This document shows, piece after piece, positions 20,763 to 30,122 of a DNA stretch of 64,000 bases. Below the pieces are notes generated by a model. That model did no database searches and had not been told where the DNA came from. It worked only from the letters and a program-made list of their open reading frames with translations. Positions within the stretch are counted from its first letter, which is position 1. Every line of letters begins with the position of its first letter. Origin of the DNA: Spirochaetota bacterium (GTDB lineage: Bacteria; Spirochaetota; Spirochaetia; Treponematales; Treponemataceae). A program made the translations under genes and the position numbers. The stretch lies in assembly GCA_023443865.1 (NCBI GenBank), contig JAEZST010000022.1:372001-436000 (forward strand), in the 5' to 3' direction.

Positions 20763-22832
20763 CTATTTCTTCCGGGACGCGCGGCCCTTCCCTTCGCCTT
20801 CTTCGCCGTATGTGCGGGCCTTGTCCGCGGCCATGCCTTCCCCGTCATCCTGAAAGCCCGCGTTCCCCGCGAGTTCCGCGAGTTCCGCGAGTTCCGCGAG
20901 CCGCGCGGCGGTTTCGCCGTTGAGATTCGCCGAGCCGGGCTTTCCGGAAGCGGAACGCTTTGCCCGCTCGGCTTTACGCTCCTCGAGGAGGGCCGGTACC
21001 GCGGCGGCCAGGTCGCGGGAGGCGGAATCGGAGAGGCCCGCGAGCTTGGCGACCTCCGCGAGGCCCCCGTTCGAGAGGGCCTCGGCCAACCCCTCGAGTG
21101 ACCCGTAGCGCTCCAGCAGTTTCGCCGCCTTTTTCGGCCCGACGCCGGGTAGGCTTTCGAATATCAGGGTCGTGTTTTCCTTGGTGCGCAGCCGCTGGTT
21201 TCTCGTGGTGGCGAAGCGGTGGGTTTCGTCGCGCACCCGCTGCAGCAGCCTCAGCGCGTCGGAGCGGCGCGGCAGGGTGACCGGTACCGAGTTTCCCGGC
21301 AAATACAGCTCCTCGTCCCGTTTTGCGAGGCCCACTATGGGTATGTCCGCGCCGAGGGCCTCGAGCACCCCCTTCACCGCGTTCACTTGGCCGATGCCGC
21401 CGTCTATCAACAGCAGGTCCGGCAAATCCGCCCCCTCGTTCATGAGCCGCGAATAGCGCCTGCTCGTCACCTCGCGCATCGAGGCGAAATCGTCGATTAC
21501 GCCGTCGGTGGTCCGGAGCCGGAACATGCGGTAGTTCTTCCGGTCGGGGTTTCCGTCCTTGAAAGCGATGAGGCTCGCCACGGGAAGCCGGCCGCCGATA
21601 TGGGCGATATCGAAGCCCTCGATCCGGGAAGGCAGGGCGGGGAGCCCTAAAAGGGTTTTCAGTTCTTCCAGGGCGGGGAAGTCCCCGTGTTCCCGAAGCC
21701 TTCGCTCCGCGTCTTCCTTCGCGTTGAACCGGGCCATGGCGATCGCCGCGGCGTGCCTCCGGGTCTCGTCCCCGGGCGCCGACCGTTCCGGGCGGGGAGC
21801 GTCCGGGGCGATGGCCTCGATCCGGGTTCGCGCGCCGAGCCCCTCGGCGAACCAGCGTTCCGCCAGGGTAAGGCCGCTCTCGTTGGGCACGAAGACGCGC
21901 GGGGGAACGTCTGCGGGGTCGGTATAGAAGGCCATGAGAAACTCGGGGAGGATTTCCTCCTCGTCCTTGAGGCTGCGGACCCGGTACAGATCCCGGCCGG
22001 TAAGGCGGCCGCCCCGCATCCGCAGGACCGCGAAGGTAACCATCGTGCCCTCGGCCGCCCAGGCAATGTAATCGCGGGCTTCCGGGTCCAGGTCCACCAC
22101 GGCGTTCTGCTCGCGAAGCTCTCGAATCGCGGCTATGCCGTCGCGGAGCCGGGCGGCCCGCTCGAACATCAGCGATTTCGCGGCGTCCTTCATGACGCCC
22201 TCGAGCCGCTCGATGGACTCCGCGGTGTCTCCCTCGAGCAGGAGCGCTATCTCGTTCACCGAGGCCGCGTAGCGTTCGGCGTCGATCTTGCCGCAGCAGG
22301 GGGCCGAGCTCAGGCCGATATGGTAGTACAGGCAGGGCGTTTTCCGCTTTTTCAGTACTTTGCACTGGCGGAGCCGGTAATTCCGTTTCACGAATTCCAA
22401 AAAGGCGTCTATGGCGGGCACGTTGGGAAAGGGCCCGAAATAGCGGGCCCCGTCGTTCTGCAGCCGCCGGGTCCTGAATACCCGGGGAAATTCCTCGTTG
22501 GTGATTTTTATGAGGGGATAGGTTTTCCCGTCTTTGAGGTTTATGTTATAACGGGGCCCGTATTGCTTGATGAGCGTGTTTTCGAGAAGCAGTGCCTCGT
22601 ATTCGTTGTCCGTCGTGATATATTCTATGGTATGTGCGCGGGACACGAGTATGCGGGTTTTCAGGTCGCGATTGGAGGTAAAGTAGGATGACAGGCGGTT
22701 TTTCAGGTTTTTCGCCTTGCCGACGTAGATTACCTGCCCGGATTCGTCTTTCCACAGATATACCCCGCTCGATTTCGGCGCGTCCAAGGCGGTCGCGTGA
22801 AGCCGTTTACGGGTCTCAGACTGCTCTTTCAT
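20763..22832 (-). CDS. uvrC: UvrABC system protein C
   Basis: 689 residues from ATG 22832. An in-frame ATG at 22844 lies within the -10 hexamer of the best promoter, so the shorter form is preferred. Domains in order: GIY-YIG nuclease (SGVYLWKDESGQVIYVGKAK), a cysteine segment (CKVLKKRKTPCLYYHIGLSS), the UVR motif near residue 210, the RNase H-like C-terminal nuclease (IEGFDIAHIGGRLPVAS, then LLIDGGIGQVNAVKGV), and a helix-hairpin-helix (LPGVGPKKAAKLLERYGS). It makes both incisions in nucleotide excision repair. The C-terminal tail is low in complexity and contains a LAE repeat encoded by a 9-nt tandem repeat. Confidence 0.97.
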   Translation of the reverse strand: MKEQSETRKRLHATALDAPKSSGVYLWKDESGQVIYVGKAKNLKNRLSSYFTSNRDLKTRILVSRAHTIEYITTDNEYEALLLENTLIKQYGPRYNINLKDGKTYPLIKITNEEFPRVFRTRRLQNDGARYFGPFPNVPAIDAFLEFVKRNYRLRQCKVLKKRKTPCLYYHIGLSSAPCCGKIDAERYAASVNEIALLLEGDTAESIERLEGVMKDAAKSLMFERAARLRDGIAAIRELREQNAVVDLDPEARDYIAWAAEGTMVTFAVLRMRGGRLTGRDLYRVRSLKDEEEILPEFLMAFYTDPADVPPRVFVPNESGLTLAERWFAEGLGARTRIEAIAPDAPRPERSAPGDETRRHAAAIAMARFNAKEDAERRLREHGDFPALEELKTLLGLPALPSRIEGFDIAHIGGRLPVASLIAFKDGNPDRKNYRMFRLRTTDGVIDDFASMREVTSRRYSRLMNEGADLPDLLLIDGGIGQVNAVKGVLEALGADIPIVGLAKRDEELYLPGNSVPVTLPRRSDALRLLQRVRDETHRFATTRNQRLRTKENTTLIFESLPGVGPKKAAKLLERYGSLEGLAEALSNGGLAEVAKLAGLSDSASRDLAAAVPALLEERKAERAKRSASGKPGSANLNGETAARLAELAELAELAGNAGFQDDGEGMAADKARTYGEEGEGKGRASRKK
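20871..20897. repeat. 9-nt tandem repeat inside uvrC
   Basis: Three perfect copies of GAGTTCCGC followed by a degenerate fourth. In the uvrC frame they encode LAELAELAEL near the C-terminus. The unit is a multiple of three, so slippage would change tail length without a frameshift. Confidence 0.85.
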
Positions 22833-22839
22833 TGGATTT

Positions 22840-22868
22840 ATCATACCATTGTGCCGATATTCTGATAA
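22840..22868 (-). promoter_or_regulatory. promoter of uvrC (leaderless geometry)
   Basis: On the minus strand TTATCA, a 17-nt spacer and TATGAT (22845-22840) end 7 nt before ATG 22832. No Shine-Dalgarno site is present. The region is shared with the divergent secreted-protein gene. Confidence 0.55.
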
Positions 22869-22873
22869 GTATC

Positions 22874-24397
22874 ATGACGCACCGTATCCTTTTCACCGTA
22901 ACCGCCGTATTCCTCCTCCTCTCGTCGGGCCTGCGCGCCGATTCCCGGGAAGTCACCCTTACCCTCGGCGGCTCCGCGGGCTGGAACCGCCTTGAGTCCC
23001 TTTCCGGGCTCGCTACCGCCCCGGGAAGGCTGGGCAAGACGGCGCTCATCCTCGATTCAGCCTCCGTTCCCGCCGCCTCTACCGCGCCCGGGGAGGCAGA
23101 CCTGCTCATGCGCTTCGATTCGGGCAGCCTTTCCGCCGGTTCGACGGACGAAACGGGCAATTACCGTATCGTCGGCGGCGAATTGCGGCTTGCGCTTTCC
23201 TCCTCCGCGTATCGGGGAAACGGCGCCGCCGTGGCCGTTGCGGGTCGGAAGGGCCTGGAACTGACCGGTAAGGCGGGGACCCTGTTCGGCGGCGAAAACG
23301 CGACGGGCTCGTTCACCGTACGCTTTTGGATGCGGCCGGCGACGGCGGAAAACGGTTCGGAGCTTTTCGGCTGGCAATCGTCGATCACCGAAGCGGGAGC
23401 TTCCCGGTTTCAGTATATCCGCTCGGGAATCGCGGCCAACCGTATGGAATGGACCTTCTCGAACATTTGGTCCCACAACGGCTCCGGATTGCCCAACGTG
23501 GTCCTCCGGGGCATGACCAACCTCATTCCCGGCGTATGGTCCCATCACAGCATCGCCTACGACGCGGATACCGGCGCCCTTTCATACCGGATGAACGGGA
23601 AACTGGAGGCGATTCGCTATCTCACCGACGACGGCACTGAAACCGGATCGGTATTCCCCTCCCGTTTCGGCCGCTCGGCGCCGGTGCGGATCGCGGACGG
23701 TTTCGCGGGCCTGATTGACGAGTTTGCGGTGCTCCGCTACGCCAGCGAACCGGTCTCCATGGACGACTATCATCGGGTGACGGACCGATTCCCCGGCCGG
23801 GAGGGCCGTTTCGTCTCCGAAATCATCGATACCGGGGGAGCGAAATCCCGGGTGATATCCTTTAGCGTGGACGAGTCGGTGCCCGCCGATTCGGGAACGG
23901 CGTACTTCCTCCGATCGGGCGACGCGATGTGGAACTGGACGGAATCCGATCCTCCCTGGGTTCCCGTCGTCCCCGGGGAGACGGTTCCCGTCCTTACGGG
24001 CCGCTTTTTCCAGATCGCGGGGGAGTTGTATCCCGACGGCCGCGCCTCGGCTACCCCGACGGTTACCGAGGTTTCGCTGACCTACGAGAAGGACGCGCCG
24101 CCGTGGCCCCCGGTACGGATTTTCGCCGATCCCGGCAACGGTTCGGCCGCCGTGAGCTGGAAGCCTTCCCCAGACGGCGATACCGCCGGATATCTGTTAT
24201 ACTATGGGGAACGCCCCGGGGAATACCTCGGCGAAGGCTCCCCGATAGACGCGGGCAAGGCGCTTAGCGCCGAAATCCAAGGCCTGGTTAACGGGCGGGT
24301 GTACTATTTCAGCGTGGCTGCCTACGACGCGGCAGGACCCTCCGCTCCCGGCCCCCTTTCGCCGGAAGCCGCGGCCCGGCCCCGAGCGAAACCGTAA
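22874..24397 (+). CDS. secreted protein with LamG-like and fibronectin III domains
   Basis: 507 residues from ATG 22874, which opens a signal peptide (ILFTVTAVFLLLSSGLRA, cleavage near residue 23). Residues about 95-300 read as a concanavalin-A/LamG jelly-roll: RKGLELTGKAG, SFTVRFWMRP, PGVWSHHSIAYDADTGALSY and GLIDEFAVLRYASEPVS are typical. Residues about 415-505 form a fibronectin type III module (PPWPPVRIFADPGNGSAAVS, then GLVNGRVYYFSVAAYDAAGP). It is probably periplasmic or surface-attached and involved in carbohydrate or protein binding; no catalytic motif was seen. No good Shine-Dalgarno site precedes it. A TPR gene follows after 17 nt. Confidence 0.75.
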   Translation: MTHRILFTVTAVFLLLSSGLRADSREVTLTLGGSAGWNRLESLSGLATAPGRLGKTALILDSASVPAASTAPGEADLLMRFDSGSLSAGSTDETGNYRIVGGELRLALSSSAYRGNGAAVAVAGRKGLELTGKAGTLFGGENATGSFTVRFWMRPATAENGSELFGWQSSITEAGASRFQYIRSGIAANRMEWTFSNIWSHNGSGLPNVVLRGMTNLIPGVWSHHSIAYDADTGALSYRMNGKLEAIRYLTDDGTETGSVFPSRFGRSAPVRIADGFAGLIDEFAVLRYASEPVSMDDYHRVTDRFPGREGRFVSEIIDTGGAKSRVISFSVDESVPADSGTAYFLRSGDAMWNWTESDPPWVPVVPGETVPVLTGRFFQIAGELYPDGRASATPTVTEVSLTYEKDAPPWPPVRIFADPGNGSAAVSWKPSPDGDTAGYLLYYGERPGEYLGEGSPIDAGKALSAEIQGLVNGRVYYFSVAAYDAAGPSAPGPLSPEAAARPRAKP

Positions 24398-24414
24398 TAT
24401 GGACTGGAGACTCA

Positions 24415-27375
24415 ATGGCTGATCAAACAACGGTGATACTTGAGCGGGCTCGCGATGCGCTCGTGTCTCGCGATTTCGTGTACGCGGAAAAATTGCTCCT
24501 TAATCTCGCCAAGCAGGAAGCGGGCGGCCGTGAGGCCCTCGACCTCTTGGGCGCGCTCTATCTGCGGTCCGACCAGTACGAGAAGGCCCTCTCGGTATTC
24601 AAGCGGATCTTTGAGACCGCGCCGGACGACGTGGAAGTGATGAACAATCTCGGCGTCATCTACCGGCGTCTCGGCAAGTTCGAGGAATCCGTCAAGATTC
24701 TCACCGCCGCCAAGGAAACGGGGAAGGACTTCGAGACCGTCCTCTATAACCTGGGCAATACCTGGAAACAGATGGGGAAGTATCCCGAGGCGGCCCTGTG
24801 TTTCTCCGACGTAATCGAGAAAAAACCCGACGACGTGCTCGCGTACAACCACCTGGGATGCATTCACGCCCTCAGCGGGCGCCACGATCTGGCCCTGCAG
24901 GCGTACCGGCGCGGTTTGCAGATCGACCCGAACCACCCGTATATCCATTTCAATATGGCCCACAGCTACGAGGCCCTATCCCGCCCGGACGAGGCGGTCA
25001 CCGAGTACCAGGCCGCGCTCAAGACCAAGCCGGGCTGGATAGAGGCCCTGCGCGACCTTTCCCAACTGTACGCCCGCAAAGGCGATCCGGGGGGAATGAC
25101 GGCCACCCTGCGCCGCATCCTCGCGGTTAATCCGAAAGACGTTCCGACGCTCATCGATATGGGGCAGCTCGCCCTGAAGGCCGAGCGCGTCGAGGAAGCC
25201 CAGTCCTGGTTCCATAAGGCGGTCGCGGCGGAGCCGTCCAACGTGCAGGGCGTACTTTCCCTGGTGCAGGTCCACGAGCGCCGCGGCGATACCGAAGGCG
25301 CCCTGCAGGAGCTCAAGCGGCTGGAACGCGAGCATCCCGAATCGGTGGACATTCTCGTGCACCTCGCCCGCTACTACGTCAAATTCCAGGACTATCCCAA
25401 CGCGAGATCGCTCTTTTCCCGGGTGAACGCCCTGGACCCCAACAACGTTGCCGCGCTCCGATTGCAGGGGCGAATGTTTACCCAGACGGGGGAAAGCGAT
25501 CAGGCGCGTGAATGCTTCACGAAGATACTCACCATCGACCCGTCCGAAATAGATTTCAGGGTCGATTTGGCCGACCTCCTCCTGCAGTCCGGAAAGTTTT
25601 CGGAGGCGGAGGAGCAGCTCTTGGAATACCTCAAGGAACGCCCCCGCGATTTTATCGTGAAAATATCCCTGGGCCAGCTGTACGAGAACATGGAAGATCC
25701 CGACCGGGCCCTTGCGGTTTACAATGAGGTGCTTGCCAGCGACCCCGAAAACCTCGGGGTGCGCGAGGCGCTGTCCCAACTGTACCAGCGGACGGGCCGA
25801 AACACCGACGCGGTGCGGTTCGCCGACGAGATCGTGAACATGCAGGGCAAGCGCGGCTCCGACGACGATTTGACCAACCTGAACCATTCCCTGAACCTGT
25901 ACGAACAGGCCGTTACGAGCTACGGCTCGAAGAACCCCGGGGTGATGGGCCGCAACCTGGAGCTGCTCCGTTCCCGGCTCATTACCGAGGAAGCCCTGCC
26001 CCCCGAGGCCCTGGCCCCTGATGACGGTTTCGTTCCCGTGGACGAAGAAACCGACTCTTTGTCGTTGCTCGAAGACGATGAAAACGTGTCCGAGGGAGAG
26101 ATGCCCTTCGACGAGATTTTTTCTTCCGACGGGGAAGAGGAACCGGTCGGGGACGAACCGGGCCTCGACGATTTGGTCAGCTTCGAGGAGCCCCTGGAAT
26201 CGGCCGGAAGCGGGCTTCCCGGGCCGGGTCCCGACGCGGGGTATCCGGGGGCGGAAGACGAGGATATCGATCTTGGCTCCGTCGGTGCCTCTCCCGACGA
26301 CGGAGAGCTTCGCCTGGACGAGGAAAGCGAGGACCTTGACGGGCCCTGGCCGAACGAGGCCCCTGCCCGACGGGGCGAGGACGGCTTCCCGGAGCCCCAA
26401 CGCCAACGGGAACCACAATCCTATCCCGAATACCCGAAGTATCCCGCGTTCCCGGAACGTCCGCAGGAATATCCGCCCGCTTCACCGCCCGGCTCTCCTC
26501 CCGCCCCGCTCGCCGATCAGCTCGCAGATAATTCCGCGAACCGCCTCGCCGATAAGCTGGCCGACGCCATTTCCAAGCTCGTGGATAAAACGCCGAATCC
26601 GGTTCCGCCTGAGGAAGCGGTCCCTGAGGCCGACGCCGGAACGGGAAGCGCGAGCGATTTGACCGACGACTTGCGGCTTTCTCAGGACGAGCTTCTGGAT
26701 ATGGACTCCGTCGAGGAAGCCGCTCCCGAGCCGGAAGAGTCCCCGGAGCAGGGCGTGGCTGATGAGGCTGATGAGGGCAATGAGGCCGAAGAGGCCGACG
26801 AGGATGTCGAGGCCGACGAATCCGACGCGATCAACGAGGCCGACGACGATTCGTTCGACGCCGCCGACTCGTTCGGCGCTGCCGACTCGTTCGACGCCGT
26901 GCTCGACCTTTCTCCCGACAGCGAAATGGAAGAGGCGGAAGAGAACCCCGGAGAGGAAACCGTTACCGAGTCGGCAACCGAACCTACCCGCGCTTCTCGG
27001 CTTCTGCCGGAAGGGGAATACGAGAAGGCCCTTTCGGGGATGGAAGGCTCGTCCATCATCGGCCTATTCTCCTATTTTAAGGACGCGACCCTTTCCCTTC
27101 CCGAACGATACCTCACCGATTATCTTTTGAGCGACGAACGGATCAAGATGGAATACGTCATAGACCGGCTTTCCGGAAAGCCCGGATTGCACGCCGACCG
27201 TCGCCTCGAGGAAATCCGCAGGCGCGGGGGCGGCGCGAAAACGGCCCACGAGGGCTTGGCGCAGACGATAGAGTTCCTGGAAGGGCTGGTGGGCGGATTG
27301 CCCGATGCCGGTTTCGCCGTCGCCCTCAGGAACCGCCTGGAGAAGATCAGGGAGAAGGTGGATGCCGACTCCTAA
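24415..27375 (+). CDS. large TPR protein with acidic low-complexity tail
   Basis: 986 residues, no signal peptide. Residues 1 to about 515 are a continuous array of roughly 14 tetratricopeptide repeats; typical units read AYNHLGCIHALSGRHDLALQ and YIHFNMAHSYEALSRPDEAV. Residues about 530-890 are highly acidic and disordered, with Pro-rich (QREPQSYPEYPKYPAFPERP) and Asp/Glu/Ala-rich (DSFDAADSFGAADSFDAV) stretches. The final 90 residues are again helical (LLPEGEYEKALSGMEGSSII onward) and resemble a conserved C-terminal module. It is likely a cytoplasmic scaffold; partners are unknown. GGAG precedes the ATG, and the 3' end overlaps the next gene by 14 nt. Confidence 0.8.
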   Translation: MADQTTVILERARDALVSRDFVYAEKLLLNLAKQEAGGREALDLLGALYLRSDQYEKALSVFKRIFETAPDDVEVMNNLGVIYRRLGKFEESVKILTAAKETGKDFETVLYNLGNTWKQMGKYPEAALCFSDVIEKKPDDVLAYNHLGCIHALSGRHDLALQAYRRGLQIDPNHPYIHFNMAHSYEALSRPDEAVTEYQAALKTKPGWIEALRDLSQLYARKGDPGGMTATLRRILAVNPKDVPTLIDMGQLALKAERVEEAQSWFHKAVAAEPSNVQGVLSLVQVHERRGDTEGALQELKRLEREHPESVDILVHLARYYVKFQDYPNARSLFSRVNALDPNNVAALRLQGRMFTQTGESDQARECFTKILTIDPSEIDFRVDLADLLLQSGKFSEAEEQLLEYLKERPRDFIVKISLGQLYENMEDPDRALAVYNEVLASDPENLGVREALSQLYQRTGRNTDAVRFADEIVNMQGKRGSDDDLTNLNHSLNLYEQAVTSYGSKNPGVMGRNLELLRSRLITEEALPPEALAPDDGFVPVDEETDSLSLLEDDENVSEGEMPFDEIFSSDGEEEPVGDEPGLDDLVSFEEPLESAGSGLPGPGPDAGYPGAEDEDIDLGSVGASPDDGELRLDEESEDLDGPWPNEAPARRGEDGFPEPQRQREPQSYPEYPKYPAFPERPQEYPPASPPGSPPAPLADQLADNSANRLADKLADAISKLVDKTPNPVPPEEAVPEADAGTGSASDLTDDLRLSQDELLDMDSVEEAAPEPEESPEQGVADEADEGNEAEEADEDVEADESDAINEADDDSFDAADSFGAADSFDAVLDLSPDSEMEEAEENPGEETVTESATEPTRASRLLPEGEYEKALSGMEGSSIIGLFSYFKDATLSLPERYLTDYLLSDERIKMEYVIDRLSGKPGLHADRRLEEIRRRGGGAKTAHEGLAQTIEFLEGLVGGLPDAGFAVALRNRLEKIREKVDADS

Positions 27376-28852
27376 CGGCGCGCCCTACGACGTCGCGATC
27401 GTGGGGGCGGGAGTGTGCGGCGCGGCCATTGCCCGACTGCTGTCCCGGTACCGGCTGCGCGTCGCGCTCCTGGAGCGGGAGGCGGACGTTTCCTTCGGCA
27501 CCTCCAAGGCGAACTCCGGTATCGTGCACGGCGGGTTCCACCACGCCGCACATTTCCTGAAAACGCGATTGGAGGTCGCCGGCGCCGCCCGCTTCGATCG
27601 GTTACGGGAAGAACTCGGCTTTCCCTTCGCGCGCTGCGGCATTTTGGTTGCCGCCTCCCATCCCGACGATATGCCGGCCATCGAGCATCTGCGCGCCCAA
27701 GGCGAGGCCAACGGCATAAAAAACCTCGAAATATGTTCCCGTCAACGAATGCTCGAACTGGAGCCGAAGCTTTCCCCCGAAGTGTGCGGCGGGCTCTACG
27801 CCCCCGACGGCGGGATCGTTGAGCCGTACCGATACGTATTCGCCCTGGTGGAAAACGCCCGGGCGAACGGGGTGGAATTGCTGACTGAATTCGAGGCCTG
27901 CGCCGCGGAACGGATCGCGGACCCGGAGGCGAAGCTTCCCCTGTGGGCCATACGCTCGTCGGACGGCCGAACGGTCCGCGCCCGGTTCGCCGTGAACGCC
28001 GCTGGCCTTTTCGCAGACGCGGTATCCGCCGCCTTCGGCGCCGAGCGCTATGAGATACGGCCGCGCAAGGGCGAATACTTTCTCCTGGACCGCCTGGCGG
28101 AAGGCCACCCAGGCCGGGTCGTCTTTCCGGTTCCCAACGCGGTTTCCAAGGGCATGCTCGTCATTCCCACCGTGGAAGGCACGACGCTCATCGGGCCGAC
28201 CGCCGATCCCGTGGACGATAAGGACGACGTGGCCACCACCCAAGCCCGGTTGTCCCGGATCGTGGAATCGGCGAAAACCCTGGTGCCGTCTGTCTCCGAA
28301 AAAGACGCGATTACAAGTTTCGCGGGACTTCGGCCGGTACTGGGCGAGGATTTTTACGTCGCGCCGTCGGATATCGCGGAAGCCTTCGTTCAGGTGGCGG
28401 GTGTTCAGTCCCCGGGCCTCACCGCGAGTCCCGCCATTGCGGAGTACGTTCGGGACCTTCTCGCGGGATTGGGCCTGGACCTGACGGAGAAGGCCGACTG
28501 GAACCCCCGGGTCGAGGCCCCGGTCCGTCCGAGAAACCTACCGCCGGAAGAACGCGCCGCCCTCGTCGCCGCGAACCCGGCGCACGGCCATATCGTATGC
28601 CGGTGCGAGGAAGTTTCGGAAGCCGAAATCGTGGAAGCCATACGGCACGGTCACGTAACCCTGGACGGCATAAAATTCTATACCCGAGCGCAGATGGGGC
28701 GCTGTCAGGGGGGATTCTGCACCTATCGGATAATCAGAATACTGATGAGGGAAACCGGTATGTCCTTTGACGAGATAACCAAGCGCGGAAAGGGGAGCCG
28801 GATCCTCGAGTCGGAATTGGGGGATGAAGGCCATGAAACGCACCGGATTTGA
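27362..28852 (+). CDS. FAD-dependent oxidoreductase with BFD-type [2Fe-2S] domain (GlpA-like)
   Basis: 496 residues. ATG 27362 is chosen because GGAGAAGG precedes it and it opens directly into the FAD motif VAIVGAGVCGAAIARLLS. Then FGTSKANSGIVHGGFHH marks the glycerol-3-phosphate / 2-hydroxyglutarate dehydrogenase-type DAO family. The C-terminus (about 415-480) is a BFD-like Fe-S domain: CRCEEVSEAEIVEAIRHG, then about 20 residues later CQGGFC, giving C-x-C ... C-x4-C. It is the first of a coupled trio with a second flavoprotein and DUF1667. This arrangement is known in anaerobes next to glycerol genes and is thought to oxidise glycerol-3-phosphate. No glpK or glpF lies in this window, so the substrate is inferred. 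Confidence 0.85.
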   Translation: MPTPNGAPYDVAIVGAGVCGAAIARLLSRYRLRVALLEREADVSFGTSKANSGIVHGGFHHAAHFLKTRLEVAGAARFDRLREELGFPFARCGILVAASHPDDMPAIEHLRAQGEANGIKNLEICSRQRMLELEPKLSPEVCGGLYAPDGGIVEPYRYVFALVENARANGVELLTEFEACAAERIADPEAKLPLWAIRSSDGRTVRARFAVNAAGLFADAVSAAFGAERYEIRPRKGEYFLLDRLAEGHPGRVVFPVPNAVSKGMLVIPTVEGTTLIGPTADPVDDKDDVATTQARLSRIVESAKTLVPSVSEKDAITSFAGLRPVLGEDFYVAPSDIAEAFVQVAGVQSPGLTASPAIAEYVRDLLAGLGLDLTEKADWNPRVEAPVRPRNLPPEERAALVAANPAHGHIVCRCEEVSEAEIVEAIRHGHVTLDGIKFYTRAQMGRCQGGFCTYRIIRILMRETGMSFDEITKRGKGSRILESELGDEGHETHRI

Positions 28853-30122
28853 CGCGGTCGTGATCGGCGCGGGCGCGGCGGGCATGGCCGCCGCGGCGAC
28901 CCTGTCCGCGCGGGGGCGCTCCGTCGCCCTGGTTGACCGCGAGGGCGATATGGGGGGCATTCTCCTGCAATGCGTTCATAACGGGTTCGGGCTGCACCGC
29001 TACGGCGAAGAGCTTACCGGCCCCGAATTCGCGTCGCGGCTTGAAAAAGACGTCCGCTCCGCGGGTATTCCCTTTTTCCCGGACACCACCGTCCTCTCCA
29101 TCGCCCCTCCTTCCCCCGATGAACGCCGGTTTCGGCTTCTCGTTTCCTCGCCCCGCGGGATTGAGGAATTTCTCGCGCGTTCGGTGGTATTGGCCATGGG
29201 GAGCCGGGAGCGGAACCGGGGCAACGTGCGCATACCGGGAGACCGGCCCGCCGGCGTATTTACCGCCGGTCTCGTTCAGCGGCTCATCAATATCGAGGGC
29301 TACGTGCCCGGTTCCCGCGCCGTAATCGTCGGTTCGGGGGATATAGGCCTTATCATGGCCCGCCGCCTCACCCTTTCGGGGGTTTCGGTGGAGGCCGCGG
29401 TGGAACTCATGCCCTATCCTTCGGGGCTCGCGCGAAACGTGACGCAATGCCTCGAGGATTTTTCCATTCCCCTCTATTTATCCCAGGCCACGACCCGGAT
29501 TATCGGCAAGAACCGCGTCGAGGCGGTCGAGATCGCCCCCATCGAGGACGGCGCGGTACGGATGGAGCGGGCGAGGATTATTCCCTGCGATACGGTACTG
29601 CTATCCGTGGGACTGGTGCCCGAAAACGAGCTTTCGGCGCGAACCGGGGTTTCGCTCAATCCCGTCACCAACGGCCCTATCGTGGACTCGCGCCTTATGA
29701 CAGACGTCCCCGGCGTTTTCGCGGCGGGAAACGTGCTGCACGTTCACGATTTGGCGGATCGGGTCGCGGAAGAGGCCGAACGGGCCGGAACGGCCTGCGC
29801 CGACTGGCTGGACTCGTACGAGGCGGCTCCGGGCCGACCGGATACCGCCAATGAGACGCCGCTTATCGCCGGCCGGAACGTGCGCTATACCGTCCCGTCG
29901 TCCCTTTCCTCGGAACCCGTGCCCGTGCTCTTGCGCAGTATGGTACCCCTGGATAGGGCAACCCTCACCATTCGTCAGGGCGGTTCGCTCCTTTTCGCGA
30001 AAAGGCTCGCCTGGGTACGCCCGGGAGAGATGGTCCGCGTGGACGTGGACGTTCAGTCGGGGATACGTGCCCATGCCGGACCCTGCACGGTCAGCCTCGA
30101 AAACGGGAACGGTGAAGCATGA
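28833..30122 (+). CDS. NAD(P)/FAD-dependent oxidoreductase (partner of GlpA-like protein)
   Basis: 429 residues from ATG 28833, which has GAAGG 5 nt upstream; an ATG at 28824 would add three residues. The FAD motif VIGAGAAGMAAAATLSARG is at the N-terminus and is followed by GGILLQCVHNGFGLHRYGEE, characteristic of the middle subunit of the GlpA-like/DUF1667 trio. A second Rossmann motif (AVIVGSGDIGLIMARRL) binds NAD(P)H, and GVFAAGNVLHVHDLAD is the C-terminal FAD contact. It overlaps the upstream gene by 20 nt and the downstream one by 4 nt. It probably links the first flavoprotein to NAD(P). Confidence 0.85.
   Translation: MKRTGFDAVVIGAGAAGMAAAATLSARGRSVALVDREGDMGGILLQCVHNGFGLHRYGEELTGPEFASRLEKDVRSAGIPFFPDTTVLSIAPPSPDERRFRLLVSSPRGIEEFLARSVVLAMGSRERNRGNVRIPGDRPAGVFTAGLVQRLINIEGYVPGSRAVIVGSGDIGLIMARRLTLSGVSVEAAVELMPYPSGLARNVTQCLEDFSIPLYLSQATTRIIGKNRVEAVEIAPIEDGAVRMERARIIPCDTVLLSVGLVPENELSARTGVSLNPVTNGPIVDSRLMTDVPGVFAAGNVLHVHDLADRVAEEAERAGTACADWLDSYEAAPGRPDTANETPLIAGRNVRYTVPSSLSSEPVPVLLRSMVPLDRATLTIRQGGSLLFAKRLAWVRPGEMVRVDVDVQSGIRAHAGPCTVSLENGNGEA

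Noticed and set aside
20974..22365. 463-residue minus-strand frame inside uvrC
   Set aside because: Arg/Pro/Gly-rich shadow in a different phase of uvrC.
26682..27059. Ser/Ala-rich minus-strand frame opposite the acidic tail of the TPR protein
   Set aside because: It is the complement of GAC/GAG-rich codons; a composition artefact.
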